Below are positions 25,950 through 35,382 of a stretch of DNA of 64,000 nt, in pieces. The position numbers were made by a program, and so were the translations under genes. Each line of letters opens with the position of its first letter. Position 1 is the stretch's first letter. Source of the DNA: Rhizobium mongolense USDA 1844 (GTDB lineage: Bacteria; Pseudomonadota; Alphaproteobacteria; Rhizobiales; Rhizobiaceae); NCBI RefSeq assembly GCF_000419765.1, contig NZ_ATTQ01000010.1, forward strand, positions 210,344 through 274,343, in the 5' to 3' direction. The notes under the pieces were generated by a model, which ran no database searches, had not been told where the DNA came from, and worked only from the letters and a program-made list of their open reading frames with translations.

Positions 25950-26231
25950 GGCTTCCTCCTCGTCTTCCGCTGTCCGCGATCCCCGCTACCCCGGTTTTCA
26001 GGACAACGGACACAAGGTCTAAAAACCTTTCGGCCCGTTCTGAAGTCGCGCGCAACATAGTTTTAGGGGAAACCATAGTCAAGGCGTAGGAAGCTTATGT
26101 CCAGCCATAAAATTATCGTTCCGAATCAATGATTTGATCCGAGTTCCACACCGCCTTGAAAATTCGAGCGAAAGAATCCGCTTTCGAAGCCGTTGATCGG
26201 CGGGGAAATCCGCTGCCGGATCGGCTTTTCC

Positions 26232-27461
26232 TCAGCTCCAGCCGCCGCCATAGGTGCGGTAGAAGATGTGCAGGCCGATGCGGCCGACCTTTTCCATGGT
26301 CCTTGCCCATTTCGGCCGGACATAGACAGCATGATAATGCGTAGCGGAGCCGACTTGCGGAAGCCAGATCTTGCCGGCCGTGACCGCCATGGCGACGTCG
26401 CGGGCAACGCGCCAGTGATTTTCGGAGTTCACGCGATCGCGGATGTTGTCGCAGGCAAAGGAAAACTGGCAGCGGTTCCGCCAGTCTTCGTTCTGGTAGA
26501 CGACGCCGCAGATGGTTTTCGGATAGGCGGGGTTCCTGACGCGGTTGAGGATGACCTGCGCGACTGCGGCCTGCCCCTTTACCGATTCGCCTCGAGCTTC
26601 GAAGTAGATGCCGGATGCAAGGCACTGCTGCTCGCGTGCCGAAAACACGCTGGCAGGCAGGATGCTCGCCGCCCATGCGTGATCGCCCGCGCCGATCTGC
26701 GGAACGAAGCGGCCGTCATTTGCCTGATCGGCGAGGATCGAGTCGAAGGGCGATTGACGGGCGTAGTCCGGGGCGGCCGGCGCATAGGCGGTCGCCAGCA
26801 CGTCGGCCTTGTTGCTTGTGACGAGGCCTGCAAGCATCGCCGGAACACCGGGCTCCGGCATGACCGGCTGCTTCCTGTAGAAACTGGTGGCGATCTCGAT
26901 TTCCTTGCCCATGATCTTCGGCTTGACGAAGGCGGACTTGTCCTTGATGTCGAAGCTCGGCTGGAAAAGGAGCTGCGTGCGCTGCAGAATGGAGCCGGCG
27001 GAGAAATCCTTCGGCGGCTGCATCTTCTCGACGGCGACGATGCGGCCTTTCTTCGTTCCGCGGTTGACGCGTTCTTCGTCCGGCGTTTCCTCGTGGCCCT
27101 TGGCTTTCGCGACAAAGGCAACCTTGCGGCCATCCGGAAGAACCATGCCCGCGCCGGCCGCGATCGTTCCCGTCACGATTGGATCCGCGAACGCGAGTTC
27201 GGCCTGATGAATGGAGCCTGCCGGAGAATTTGTCATCACCATGCGCCAGTTGTCGCGGCTTTGATCAAGCCCGGCGAGCATGGCGGCGAGATCGGCATGC
27301 GATGTGATGGTGGGGAATGCGAGCCACCCGCAAATGCCGAAGATGGCGGGTGAAATCCAGCTCTGAGGGAGAAACCGCAGCTTGCTGCGGACAACGCGAT
27401 TTCGACGCAACGCCAGACTCCGGACACGGGACGCTTCAACAGTCAGACGAAAATCACCCAT
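26232..27461 (-). CDS. SleB-type cell wall hydrolase
   Basis: 409 residues. The C-terminal 140 form a Hydrolase_2 (SleB/CwlJ) domain: IYFEARGESVKGQAAVAQVI with the catalytic Glu, NRVRNPAYPKTICGVVYQNE, and RCQFSFACD. An uncleaved membrane segment lies near the N-terminus (SWISPAIFGICGWLAFPTI), then a low-complexity middle region of about 200 residues. Probably a lytic transglycosylase or amidase acting on peptidoglycan from the periplasmic side. It stands alone on the minus strand between atpI and kup, with no obvious operon partner. Confidence 0.87.
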   Translation of the reverse strand: MGDFRLTVEASRVRSLALRRNRVVRSKLRFLPQSWISPAIFGICGWLAFPTITSHADLAAMLAGLDQSRDNWRMVMTNSPAGSIHQAELAFADPIVTGTIAAGAGMVLPDGRKVAFVAKAKGHEETPDEERVNRGTKKGRIVAVEKMQPPKDFSAGSILQRTQLLFQPSFDIKDKSAFVKPKIMGKEIEIATSFYRKQPVMPEPGVPAMLAGLVTSNKADVLATAYAPAAPDYARQSPFDSILADQANDGRFVPQIGAGDHAWAASILPASVFSAREQQCLASGIYFEARGESVKGQAAVAQVILNRVRNPAYPKTICGVVYQNEDWRNRCQFSFACDNIRDRVNSENHWRVARDVAMAVTAGKIWLPQVGSATHYHAVYVRPKWARTMEKVGRIGLHIFYRTYGGGWS

Positions 27462-27519
27462 TAACCTTGATGCTTGGTTAATGCGGTGTCCCAGAATTCA
27501 TCCGTGAGCGGTTTTTCGT

Positions 27520-27541
27520 CTTCTCCCCCCGCGGGGAGAAG
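27520..27541. repeat. Palindromic hairpin CTTCTCCCC/GGGGAGAAG
   Basis: Perfect 9-bp arms with a CCGC loop (27520-27528, 27533-27541), 17 bases past the kup stop. No T tract on the minus strand. This exact type of palindrome is common between rhizobial genes; it may be a small repeat doubling as a transcription end. Confidence 0.55.
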
Positions 27542-27558
27542 ACTGTTTGGAAAGCGTG

Positions 27559-29457
27559 TCAGATGATGACGTGCGAGCCGAGTTCGACGACGCGGTTCGC
27601 CGGAAGGCGGAAGTAGTCGGAGGGGTTCGCTGCCGCGTTGGCGAGCGCGATATAGAGCCGGTCCTGCCAGTAAGGCATTCCGGATTTCGCATCCGGCACC
27701 AGCTTGCGCCGGCCGAGATAGAAGGAGGTCGTCATGATGTCGAACTTCAGCCCGGTCTTCCTGAGTGCTGCGAGAGCCTGGGAGACGTTCTGCGTTTCCA
27801 TGAAGCCGAAGAGCAGTTCGACACGCGAGAAGCGCTCGGAAACCTGCTCGACCTTGTAGCGTTCAGAGTTCGCAACGCGCGGCTTGTTGACCGTGCGGAT
27901 CGTCAAAATGACGTTGCGGTCATGCAGGACGTGGTTGTGCTTTAGATTGTGAAGCAGGGCTGCAGGCGCCGATTCCGGATCGCTGGTGAGGAAAATCGCG
28001 GTGCCCGGCACGTGGGCAGGCGAGTGATCGCTTTTGCGCTCGATGGAACTGACAAAGGAAGGCAGCGGAATATCCGTGTGGCGGGTCTTTTCCATGAGGA
28101 GCGCCGTGCCGCGGCGCCAGGTCCACATGACAACAATGAAGGCGGTGGCGATGAGGATCGGAATATAGCCGCCGTCGTGGATTTTGAGCAGGTTGGCTCC
28201 GAGGAAAATCAATTCCAGCACAAGCAGCGGCAACAGAACGATCGTTGCGATCGAAACCGACCAGTTCCAGCGCGTCCGCACGAATTCGAAGGCCATGATC
28301 GTGGTGACGACCATCGCGCCGGTGACCGAGATGCCGTAAGCCGTTGCAAGAGCTTCCGACGTCTGGAACGTGATCACCAGGAACATGACGCCCAGGAAGA
28401 GCACAGTGTTGACGGTCGGCAGGAAAATCTGCCCGGTATTGGTCTCCGATGTGAAGAGGATCTCCATGCGCGGCAGGAAGCCGAGGTTGATCCCCTGGCG
28501 CACGAGCGAAAAGGCGCCGGTGATGACCGCCTGGCTGGCGATGATCGTTGCAGCCGTCGCCAGTATGACGGCAAAAGGCAGTGCCCACTTCGGGAACATG
28601 AGATAGAAGGGGTCGGACATCGCCTCCGGATTGCCGAGGACGAGTGCGCCCTGGCCGAGATAGTTCAGCGCAAGCGATGGGAAGACCAGCGCGAACCAGG
28701 CCCACTGAATCGGGCGGCGGCCAAAATGGCCAAGGTCGGCGTAAAGCGCTTCGGCGCCGGTAACCGTCAGGAAGACCGCACCCAGAACAACGACGCCGAA
28801 GAATCCCTCGTGGAGTAGGAAGCTGACGGCATAATACGGATTGAAGGCTGCTAAGATCCCGTAGTCGTCGGAGATATGCGAAATGCCGGCAATCGCGATG
28901 ACGATGAACCAGAGCGCGGTGATCGGTCCGAAAAAACGGGCCATGACGCCGGTGCCGTGCGATTGGAAAACGAACAGCATGACAAGAATAGCCGCCGAAA
29001 TCGGCACGATATAGGCCGACAGGCTCGGCGCCATCAGCTTAACGCCTTCCACGGCAGACAGAACCGACAGCGCCGGCGTGATCATCGCGTCGCCCAGGAA
29101 CAGAGCCGCACCTGCCATGCCGAGTGTGAGCAGCAATGCGGTGTGCCCGTTCGCCGTCTTCATCAACAGGGCAAGCAGGGAGAGTGTGCCGCCCTCGCCT
29201 TCGTTATCGGCGCGCAGCAGCAGCAGGACATATTTGAGGGTGACGATGATCGTCAGTGCCCAGAGCATCAGCGAGATAAGGCTGATGATCTCGAAGCGGG
29301 TGATCCCATCGTGCGCGACCGGCTTCAGCGCTTCGCGAAATGCGTAGAGTGGGCTGGTACCGATATCTCCATAGACGACGCCGACGGAGCCGAGCGTAAG
29401 ATAGAAGAGTTTGCGCGGCGTCATGTGGCGATCGTGTGAATGGCTTTCGTCGGACAT
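27559..29457 (-). CDS. kup: Low-affinity potassium transport protein Kup
   Basis: 632-residue Kup/Trk-type K+ uptake protein, probably proton symport, inner membrane. About 12 membrane helices in the first 430 residues; signatures SVGVVYGDIGTSPLYAFREA at the N-terminus, GALVLG and GMLPRMEI-like NLGFLPRMEI. The C-terminal 180 residues are a soluble domain (VPGTAIFLTSDPESAPAALL). The start 29457 lies 18 bases after the corA stop, so corA-kup are likely one transcript of two ion-uptake genes. Confidence 0.95.
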   Translation of the reverse strand: MSDESHSHDRHMTPRKLFYLTLGSVGVVYGDIGTSPLYAFREALKPVAHDGITRFEIISLISLMLWALTIIVTLKYVLLLLRADNEGEGGTLSLLALLMKTANGHTALLLTLGMAGAALFLGDAMITPALSVLSAVEGVKLMAPSLSAYIVPISAAILVMLFVFQSHGTGVMARFFGPITALWFIVIAIAGISHISDDYGILAAFNPYYAVSFLLHEGFFGVVVLGAVFLTVTGAEALYADLGHFGRRPIQWAWFALVFPSLALNYLGQGALVLGNPEAMSDPFYLMFPKWALPFAVILATAATIIASQAVITGAFSLVRQGINLGFLPRMEILFTSETNTGQIFLPTVNTVLFLGVMFLVITFQTSEALATAYGISVTGAMVVTTIMAFEFVRTRWNWSVSIATIVLLPLLVLELIFLGANLLKIHDGGYIPILIATAFIVVMWTWRRGTALLMEKTRHTDIPLPSFVSSIERKSDHSPAHVPGTAIFLTSDPESAPAALLHNLKHNHVLHDRNVILTIRTVNKPRVANSERYKVEQVSERFSRVELLFGFMETQNVSQALAALRKTGLKFDIMTTSFYLGRRKLVPDAKSGMPYWQDRLYIALANAAANPSDYFRLPANRVVELGSHVII

Positions 29458-29475
29458 AAAGTGACAACAGGCTCC

Positions 29476-30453
29476 TTAGAGCCAGCCTTTCCATCGGAAA
29501 AAGAAGAACGGAATGATGGCGGACATCACCATCAGGCCCAGCGAAGAAGGATAGCCCGCGATCCAGTGCAGTTCCGGCATGAATTCGAAATTCATGCCAT
29601 AAATGGATGCGACAAGGGTGGGCGGCAAGAAGACGACGGATGCGATCGAGAAGATCTTGATGATCGAGTTCTGCTCGATGTTGATGAGGCCGAGCGAGGC
29701 GTCGAGGAGGAAGGTGATGTTTCCGGCGATATAGGACGCATGCTCCGTCAGCGACTGGATATCGCGCGAGACGGTGCGCGACAGTTCCTTCGTCGCCTGG
29801 TCCTTCTGAACTGCAGGGATGGTGTAGAAGAAGGTCATGAGGCGTGAGAGCGAGGCGAGGCTATCGCGCACCTTGCTGACAAGGCGGTGGTGGCCGGCGA
29901 TATCGCGAAGCTTCTCCTCGAGATAGTTCGAAGGCTTGCGAACCTTTCTGGCGCGGTCGCCGAAAACGTGCGTCGAAAGGATATCGATGCGGGCGACCGA
30001 GAGTTCGAGAATTTCCGCAGTCCTGTCGGCGATCGTCTCAAGCAGCTTGGCAAGGAGAGCGGCACCGCTGCGCCACTCTTCCGGCACGCGATGAAGGGCG
30101 GCGATGAACAGGGCAAAGGATTTCGGATGAGCGTAGCGGATGGTGATCAACCGGTTCCCAACGAGGATGAAGGCAACATCCGTCAGCGTCGGGGCCGCTG
30201 TCTCAGCTTTCCAGACCAGCGATGCCGTCATGTAGACCGCATTATTTTCGGTATAGAGGCGTGCGGACGGCTCGATATCCTTCAAATCGTCGCGGGTCGG
30301 AACCTCGATGCCGACGATCTTTTCGACGTAGAGTTCCTCCTCACGGGTTGGCTCAAGCATATCGATCCATACCACATCGTCCGGAAACTCCGCGGCGTGC
30401 GATAGGTCACGGATTTCGACGGACTTGCAATTTGAACAATAGGCAGTGATCAC
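29476..30453 (-). CDS. corA: CorA family magnesium transporter
   Basis: 325-residue CorA-type divalent cation channel. Long N-terminal cytoplasmic domain and two C-terminal membrane helices; the signature YGMNFEFMPEL (GMN pore loop) lies between them. Transports Mg(II), possibly Co/Ni. The gene precedes kup on the same strand by 18 bases. The 412 bases upstream hold its promoter. Confidence 0.94.
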   Translation of the reverse strand: MITAYCSNCKSVEIRDLSHAAEFPDDVVWIDMLEPTREEELYVEKIVGIEVPTRDDLKDIEPSARLYTENNAVYMTASLVWKAETAAPTLTDVAFILVGNRLITIRYAHPKSFALFIAALHRVPEEWRSGAALLAKLLETIADRTAEILELSVARIDILSTHVFGDRARKVRKPSNYLEEKLRDIAGHHRLVSKVRDSLASLSRLMTFFYTIPAVQKDQATKELSRTVSRDIQSLTEHASYIAGNITFLLDASLGLINIEQNSIIKIFSIASVVFLPPTLVASIYGMNFEFMPELHWIAGYPSSLGLMVMSAIIPFFFFRWKGWL

Positions 30454-30865
30454 CGGGCGTTGCTCCAGCCGCCGGCACGTCCTGCAATGCCTGCGCTTTT
30501 CATCGAGAGCCTTTCACTGGAATGGCAGCCGTCACGGCGCCGTACAGGCTAATAGTCTTCGATCTTACCGCATGCGGAAAAAGGTTCATACAACTCCAGC
30601 TGCATCCGGTCAGAACCCGGCCATGCATTCTGCTCAACCGCATCGCAGTCACCAATCCTTCGATCGACAAGATAACTCCGAACATGCAGGCTGGCCGAAA
30701 CTTTTCAAGCAAGGGCGGCCATCATCGAGCATCCGCAGAAACCGCCATCATGGCGACGGCGGGCCATATGACGGAAAGCTGTGAAATAATCAAGTCATCT
30801 TAGGTGAACTGGGCAATATCACCACATTTCCCCCACAATCTGGGGTATGCGGCTCGCCGAAACAG
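30454..30865. other. Intergenic region, apbC to corA
   Basis: 412 bases between the apbC stop and the corA start, both genes on the minus strand. Open frames of 70 and 93 codons exist on opposite strands but have no ribosome site of note and no recognisable family. I see no riboswitch, terminator or repeat here; it should contain the corA promoter. Confidence 0.5.
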
Positions 30866-32023
30866 CTATTCGAAAATGATCGCCGGCGCCTGGCGCTGCG
30901 GCTGGCCGCCGAGTTGTTCCCAGACCTTCGAAGCTATGTCGCGATAGATGCCCGCAACGATGCCGTTCGGTTCGGATGCGACAAGCGGCGTGCCGGCATC
31001 CGAGGTTTCACGAATACTCACCGTGAGCGGAACCTCGCCGAGAAAGGTCACGCCAATGCGCTCGGCCTCCCTGCGCGCGCCGCCATGGCCGAAGATGTCG
31101 TAGCGGGTGCCGGTATCGGGCGCGATGAAATAGCTCATGTTCTCGACGATACCGAGAACCGGTACCTCCACCTTGCGGAACATATTGAGCCCCTTACGGG
31201 CATCGATCAATGCAAGGTCCTGCGGCGTGGAGACGATGACGGCGCCGGCAAGCGGCACCTGCTGGGCCATCGTCAGCTGTGCATCGCCGGTACCGGGCGG
31301 CATGTCGACGACAAGCACGTCCAGTTCGCCCCAGGCGACTTCGCGCAGCATTTGCAGCAGCGCCGATTGCACCATCGGGCCGCGCCAAATCATCGCAGTT
31401 TCCTCATCGACGAGGAAGCCCATCGACATGACCTTGAGGCCGTAGTTCTCCATCGGATTGATGATGCGGCCGTCGATCTGCGTCGGCCGGCCGGAAATCT
31501 TCAAAAGGCGCGGCATGGAAGGACCGTAGATGTCGGCGTCGAGAATGCCGACACGCAGACCGTTCGCCTGCAGGCCGAGCGCGAGATTGACGGCCGTCGT
31601 CGACTTGCCGACGCCACCCTTGCCGGAGGCGACCGCGATGATCGACTTGATGCCGGGAACGCCGATCTTGCCGGCGCGCGGCGGCTGTTGCTGTGGCGCG
31701 TGGGCATGACCTTCGTGGCCGTGCCCGGCATGGGCAGCAGGAGGGGCGGCAGGTGCGGAGGCAGAGGTCGCCTTCTTGTCGGCGGTCAGCGCCACGAGCG
31801 CACCCTTGACGCCGGGCAGTTCCTTGATGACGCGTTCGGCCGCGAGACGCAGCGGCTCAAGCTCCTTGGCGCGCTCGGCCGGAACGGTGATCGAGAAATA
31901 GACCTTGCCGTCTGAAATGAAGACATCGGAAACCATGCCGAGTTCGACGATATTATGTTCGAGATCGGGACCGCGCACGGTCTTCAGCGTTTCGAGAACT
32001 TGTTCCTTGGTGACGTCCGTCAT
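30866..32023 (-). CDS. apbC: Mrp/ApbC-type iron-sulfur carrier ATPase
   Basis: 385-residue Mrp/ApbC protein used in Fe-S cluster delivery. An N-terminal MIP18/DUF59 domain (about 1-85), a His-rich linker (HAGHGHEGHAHAP), then the P-loop ATPase domain with deviant Walker A GKGGVGKST (134-142) and MIWRGPMVQSALLQ. The usual CxxC after ENMSYF is missing: this reads ENMSYFIAPDTG. Rhizobial homologues share this, so it is a lineage trait by inference. ATG 32023 is preceded by GAGGGTGG. Confidence 0.92.
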   Translation of the reverse strand: MTDVTKEQVLETLKTVRGPDLEHNIVELGMVSDVFISDGKVYFSITVPAERAKELEPLRLAAERVIKELPGVKGALVALTADKKATSASAPAAPPAAHAGHGHEGHAHAPQQQPPRAGKIGVPGIKSIIAVASGKGGVGKSTTAVNLALGLQANGLRVGILDADIYGPSMPRLLKISGRPTQIDGRIINPMENYGLKVMSMGFLVDEETAMIWRGPMVQSALLQMLREVAWGELDVLVVDMPPGTGDAQLTMAQQVPLAGAVIVSTPQDLALIDARKGLNMFRKVEVPVLGIVENMSYFIAPDTGTRYDIFGHGGARREAERIGVTFLGEVPLTVSIRETSDAGTPLVASEPNGIVAGIYRDIASKVWEQLGGQPQRQAPAIIFE

Positions 32024-32523
32024 TCCACCCTCACGCATCGTCTTTGAAGAGACGTAGATAGTGGAGGGCTGCGGCTTCGCCAAACAAAATCGGCATCAAG
32101 GGCAACGGAAATCGCGCTCTATGGAAATCCGTTGCGGCCATCTGGTCCGCCGGGCTTTCGCCCCGATGGCCGCAACGGTCTGCCCGATACCCGGCGCAAT
32201 GCAGGTCGAAGTAGAACAATGTCCGGAAATGACCAGAGGAAAAATCACCCCAAACCACGGGGCTGGAGCGACATCACGGGAGGGCCGTTACAAAAAGGCA
32301 ACAACCGCCGCCGGCAACGGATGCGGGAGACATGCATCTACGCTGCCGACGGCGGGTTGCCGATGGCGCCGTTCTTTTTTGGCGCTCTTCCAAAGTCCCC
32401 TCTGGACCTCTGCGGAACGAGAAGCAAGGCTCGTGCCAGATGATGATCGGCAAGCGGTTCATATGCCACTTGGCATGGATCGCGCCCGGCTGTATGGCGT
32501 GATCGATCAATCGGGCGACAGCG
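32024..32523. other. Intergenic region between apbC and the Rsm22-like gene
   Basis: 500 bases between two divergently transcribed genes. Apart from the strong inverted repeat at 32129-32178, no gene is supported: the open frames here are out of step with any family and overlap neighbours. It should hold both promoters. Confidence 0.5.
32129..32178. other. Long structured inverted repeat upstream of apbC
   Basis: Perfect 14-bp arms CCGTTGCGGCCATC/GATGGCCGCAACGG (32129-32142, 32165-32178). The 22-base loop itself holds a GGGC-TTTC-GCCC stem. It is about 105 bases before the apbC start. No T tract on either side, so not a classic terminator; it may be a leader RNA structure, a protein site or a palindromic repeat unit. 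Confidence 0.55.
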
Positions 32524-33498
32524 ATGGAATTGCCAAGGATCTTGCGGGAACAGGTGGAGGAGATGCTGGAGGGCCAGCCGCTCGGTGGGCTGAAGCGCGC
32601 CGCGGCACGCCTTTCCAGCCGCTATCGCCAGGAACTGCGCGACGGCAGTTTCCACATCAGCGATAGTCTTGCAGCCAAGGCTTATCTCGCCGCCAGGCTC
32701 CCCGCCACATATGCCGCAATCCGCGCCGCCTATGAAATGATTTCAAAAGCCCGGCCCGATTTCGCCCCTGAGTATCTCGTCGATATCGGGGCTGGTCCAG
32801 GCTCGGCACTCTGGGCGGCAACCGACTGCTGGCCGGAGATCAAAAGCGCCGTGATGGTGGAAGCAAGCGATGCGATCCGCAACGTCGGAAGAAGCCTCTC
32901 GGAGCGGCTCGACCTTCAAACGGAATGGCTGGATGGCAATCTTATCAAGGCGTTGCCGAAAATTGCGCCCGCCGATATCGTCACTATCGCCTATGTGCTC
33001 GATGAGATAGAGCCGCATCAGATCGACGCGTCGATCGAAAAACTCTGGGCGCTGGCGCTCGACACGATCGTCATTGTCGAACCCGGAACGCCGGCCGGTT
33101 GGGACCGCATCCTCGCCGCCCGTGACCTACTGCTTTCAAAAGGGGCGCATCTGATCGCGCCCTGCCCGCATGCATCGGACTGTCCTCTCGCGCGGCCAGA
33201 TTGGTGTCATTTTTCGCGCCGGGTCGCCCGCTCAAAAATGCACCGCTTGGTCAAGGATGCGGACGTGCCGTGGGAGGACGAGAAATATATTTTCATCGCC
33301 GCAAGCCGTTTTGCAGGCGAGGCTCCCCAGGCCCGCATCATCGCACCGCCTCAGGGCTCGGGCGGGGTGATCAGGCTGAAGCTCTGTCAAAGCGATGGGA
33401 CGGCAGGAGAGCGCACCTTCTCCAAACGCGACGGCGCCACCTTCAAATGGGCGCGACGGGCGAATTGGGGTGACGGGCCGGTACGCGACGGAGAGTAG
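32524..33498 (+). CDS. Rsm22-like small ribosomal subunit methyltransferase
   Basis: 324-residue SAM-dependent methyltransferase of the Rsm22 family, whose mitochondrial member is tied to small-subunit ribosome assembly. The N-terminus RILREQVEEMLEGQPLGGL precedes the SAM loop VDIGAGPGSALWAA. Near the C-terminus the cysteine-rich CPHASDCPLARPDWCHFS segment (four Cys) suggests an Fe-S or zinc site. Starts after the intergenic hairpin region; divergent from apbC. Confidence 0.87.
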   Translation: MELPRILREQVEEMLEGQPLGGLKRAAARLSSRYRQELRDGSFHISDSLAAKAYLAARLPATYAAIRAAYEMISKARPDFAPEYLVDIGAGPGSALWAATDCWPEIKSAVMVEASDAIRNVGRSLSERLDLQTEWLDGNLIKALPKIAPADIVTIAYVLDEIEPHQIDASIEKLWALALDTIVIVEPGTPAGWDRILAARDLLLSKGAHLIAPCPHASDCPLARPDWCHFSRRVARSKMHRLVKDADVPWEDEKYIFIAASRFAGEAPQARIIAPPQGSGGVIRLKLCQSDGTAGERTFSKRDGATFKWARRANWGDGPVRDGE

Positions 33499-33552
33499 CA
33501 AGACGCGGCCCTGCCCATCTTTTGAGCCAAACTGCCAATATTTTCAGCAGGG

Positions 33553-34284
33553 TTACTTGATGATGCCGATGCGCAGCGCCTTGGCGACCGCCTGCGTCCG
33601 GTTGACCGTGTCGAGCTTCTTTGTTGCGCGGTTCAGGTAGTGGTTGACGGTATGTTCCGAGAGGTTGAGGATATCGGCGATTTCCGCACTCGTCTTTCCC
33701 GCCGCCGTCCAATTCAAGCAATCGATTTCGCGGTCCGTCAGCGCATCCGTCATGCGCGTATCGAGACTGCGGATTTCGGCAAGCCTGTCGAAGACATGGA
33801 TCGAGACATAGGAAAGATCGCGCATCTCTTCCGACGCGAAGGGCTCACGATCACCGGCGAACGAGACTGCGCCGCGCATGCCCGATGGCTCGTGCGTCGG
33901 GAAAAAGGCGCAGCGCATCATCTTGAAACGCTCGAAAAGCGCCACGGCCATCGCCGTCTTGCCGTCATCCCGCCTATGGCCCTTGGTCACGTCGACGAAA
34001 AAGGGGACCGACGACGTGCGCAGGCGGCGTATGACGGGACTGCTCGCCAGCAGGTTTTCCTGATCATAAAGCGCCAGCAGCTCGGCCGGCCAACTGGTGA
34101 TCACCGTCGCGCTTTGCAGTTCGAATGACGTGACCGGCGGCAGGTTTAGGACCATGAACGCGCGGCTTCGGCAGGCTTCCGTGAGGCGCTTCATGAAGCG
34201 GAAGATATCGAATTGGGTCTTCAGGCCCGCGATTTCCTGAATGTATCCATCTGCATCGAAAGATGCCCGTGACAGTGCTGTCAT
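33553..34284 (-). CDS. LuxR family regulator with autoinducer-binding-type domain
   Basis: 243 residues. The N-terminal 160 look like the acyl-homoserine-lactone sensor domain (FKMMRCAFFPTHEPSGMRG and SVPFFVDVTKGH), and the C-terminal 65 form the LuxR HTH (LTDREIDCLNWTAAGKTSAE, ILNLSEHTVNHYLNRATKKL). No LuxI-type synthase gene is within the window, so it is a candidate orphan (solo) receptor. It is a lone gene between Rsm22 and the IclR gene, transcribed leftward. Confidence 0.87.
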   Translation of the reverse strand: MTALSRASFDADGYIQEIAGLKTQFDIFRFMKRLTEACRSRAFMVLNLPPVTSFELQSATVITSWPAELLALYDQENLLASSPVIRRLRTSSVPFFVDVTKGHRRDDGKTAMAVALFERFKMMRCAFFPTHEPSGMRGAVSFAGDREPFASEEMRDLSYVSIHVFDRLAEIRSLDTRMTDALTDREIDCLNWTAAGKTSAEIADILNLSEHTVNHYLNRATKKLDTVNRTQAVAKALRIGIIK

Positions 34285-34519
34285 CTGCTTTTTCGTCTTC
34301 TCAAGAGCGGCGGCGCCGTTTCAGATCGATGTGTGCCTGCAAGCCAACACGCGCCCGCATGAAATAAAAAACAACCTGGCCGAAATACAATGGCCGAAGA
34401 GACTATACGTTTTAACAAACTGCCGCAGTTGGCGTGATTCGCAGCCAAATCTCAATATCGCACTCATCATAAGCGTGCTCTGCGGGAGCGTCCAGCCGAT
34501 TGCATCGCCACGTAGGCTG

Positions 34520-35314
34520 CTATCGGCGCGGGCCGAGACGGACGCGCATCGCATCCGCGATGCATTCCGCCGTCTGCTTTAAGGGTGCAGCCCATTCTTC
34601 GAGACGCTCAAGCGTCAGCCTGTAAGCCGGACCGGTGATCGAAACGCCGCCCGCGAAGCTTCCATCCTCCATCCGGATTGGCGCCGCGACGCAGCGGATA
34701 CCTGGCTCATGCTCCTCGCGGTCGAAGGCGAAGCCGGCTTTGCGGATTGCCGCCACCTCGGTCAGCAATGCCTCGGCCGACACCAAGGTTTGCGGAGTGT
34801 AGCTGTGGAAGGAGAGGCTTCGCACCAGCGCCTCCAGCGCATCATCCGGCAAAATCGAAAGAGCAACCTTGCCGACGCCGGTGCAATAGACGGGCGAGGC
34901 ATTGCCGATCTGGGAATACATGCGAACAGACTGCTGGCCTTCGATCTTGTCGAGGTAGATAATCGAGGTTTCGCGCAGGACGCCCAGATGGACCGTCTCA
35001 CCGCTCATCTGCTGCAGGTGCCTCAGGTGCGGTTCGGCAATCAGCCGGAACTCATTCTTCGCCCAGCTTCGCGACGCAAGATCGAGAAGCCGCAACCCCG
35101 GCGCGTAGAGGCCGCCTACGGCGAATTCCAGAAGCCCTTCCGCGACGAGATGACCGAGCTGGCGGTGCAGCGTGCCGCGCGGCTGGCCGGCGAGCGCGAG
35201 GATATCGGTAAAGCGCATAGGACGTTCGGCATGCGTCACGAGCTCGAGCAGCGCCATCGACTTACCCAACGTCCCCGTTTCACTTTCTCTCGATATATCT
35301 TTTCGTGGAGCCAT
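34520..35314 (-). CDS. IclR family regulator of the adjacent sugar operon
   Basis: 264 residues: N-terminal winged helix-turn-helix (TGTLGKSMALLELVTHAERP, then DILALAGQPRGTLHRQLGHL) and a C-terminal IclR effector domain (GVGKVALSILPDDALEALVR, AAIRKAGFAFDREEHEPGIR). ATG 35314 chosen; an upstream in-frame ATG at 35368 lies inside the promoter. It is divergent from the SDR-dgoK-dgoA-SMP30 operon, 98 bases apart, and by position is its likely regulator, most simply a repressor relieved by a pathway sugar acid. Confidence 0.88.
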   Translation of the reverse strand: MAPRKDISRESETGTLGKSMALLELVTHAERPMRFTDILALAGQPRGTLHRQLGHLVAEGLLEFAVGGLYAPGLRLLDLASRSWAKNEFRLIAEPHLRHLQQMSGETVHLGVLRETSIIYLDKIEGQQSVRMYSQIGNASPVYCTGVGKVALSILPDDALEALVRSLSFHSYTPQTLVSAEALLTEVAAIRKAGFAFDREEHEPGIRCVAAPIRMEDGSFAGGVSITGPAYRLTLERLEEWAAPLKQTAECIADAMRVRLGPRR

Positions 35315-35333
35315 TGATCGCCTACCGTCGGCC

Positions 35334-35363
35334 TTGACACGAATGGCAGCGTAATCAGATAAT
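35334..35363 (+). promoter_or_regulatory. Sigma-70-type promoter of the dgo operon
   Basis: TTGACA (35334-35339), an 18-base spacer, and GATAAT (35358-35363), facing the SDR gene. Both hexamers are close to consensus. It lies in the iclR/SDR divergent region. Confidence 0.7.
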
Positions 35364-35382
35364 TCCACATAGTCAAATTGAG

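Noticed and set aside
27520..27541. The CTTCTCCCC/GGGGAGAAG hairpin as the kup terminator
   Set aside because: No T tract follows on the minus strand, so it is listed as a palindromic repeat instead.
30500..30803. Frames of 70 (minus) and 93 (plus) codons in the apbC/corA gap
   Set aside because: No start signal, no hydrophobic or domain pattern, and they overlap each other.
32031..32258. A 75-codon frame on the minus strand just upstream of apbC
   Set aside because: It runs through the long palindrome, has no ribosome site and no family likeness.
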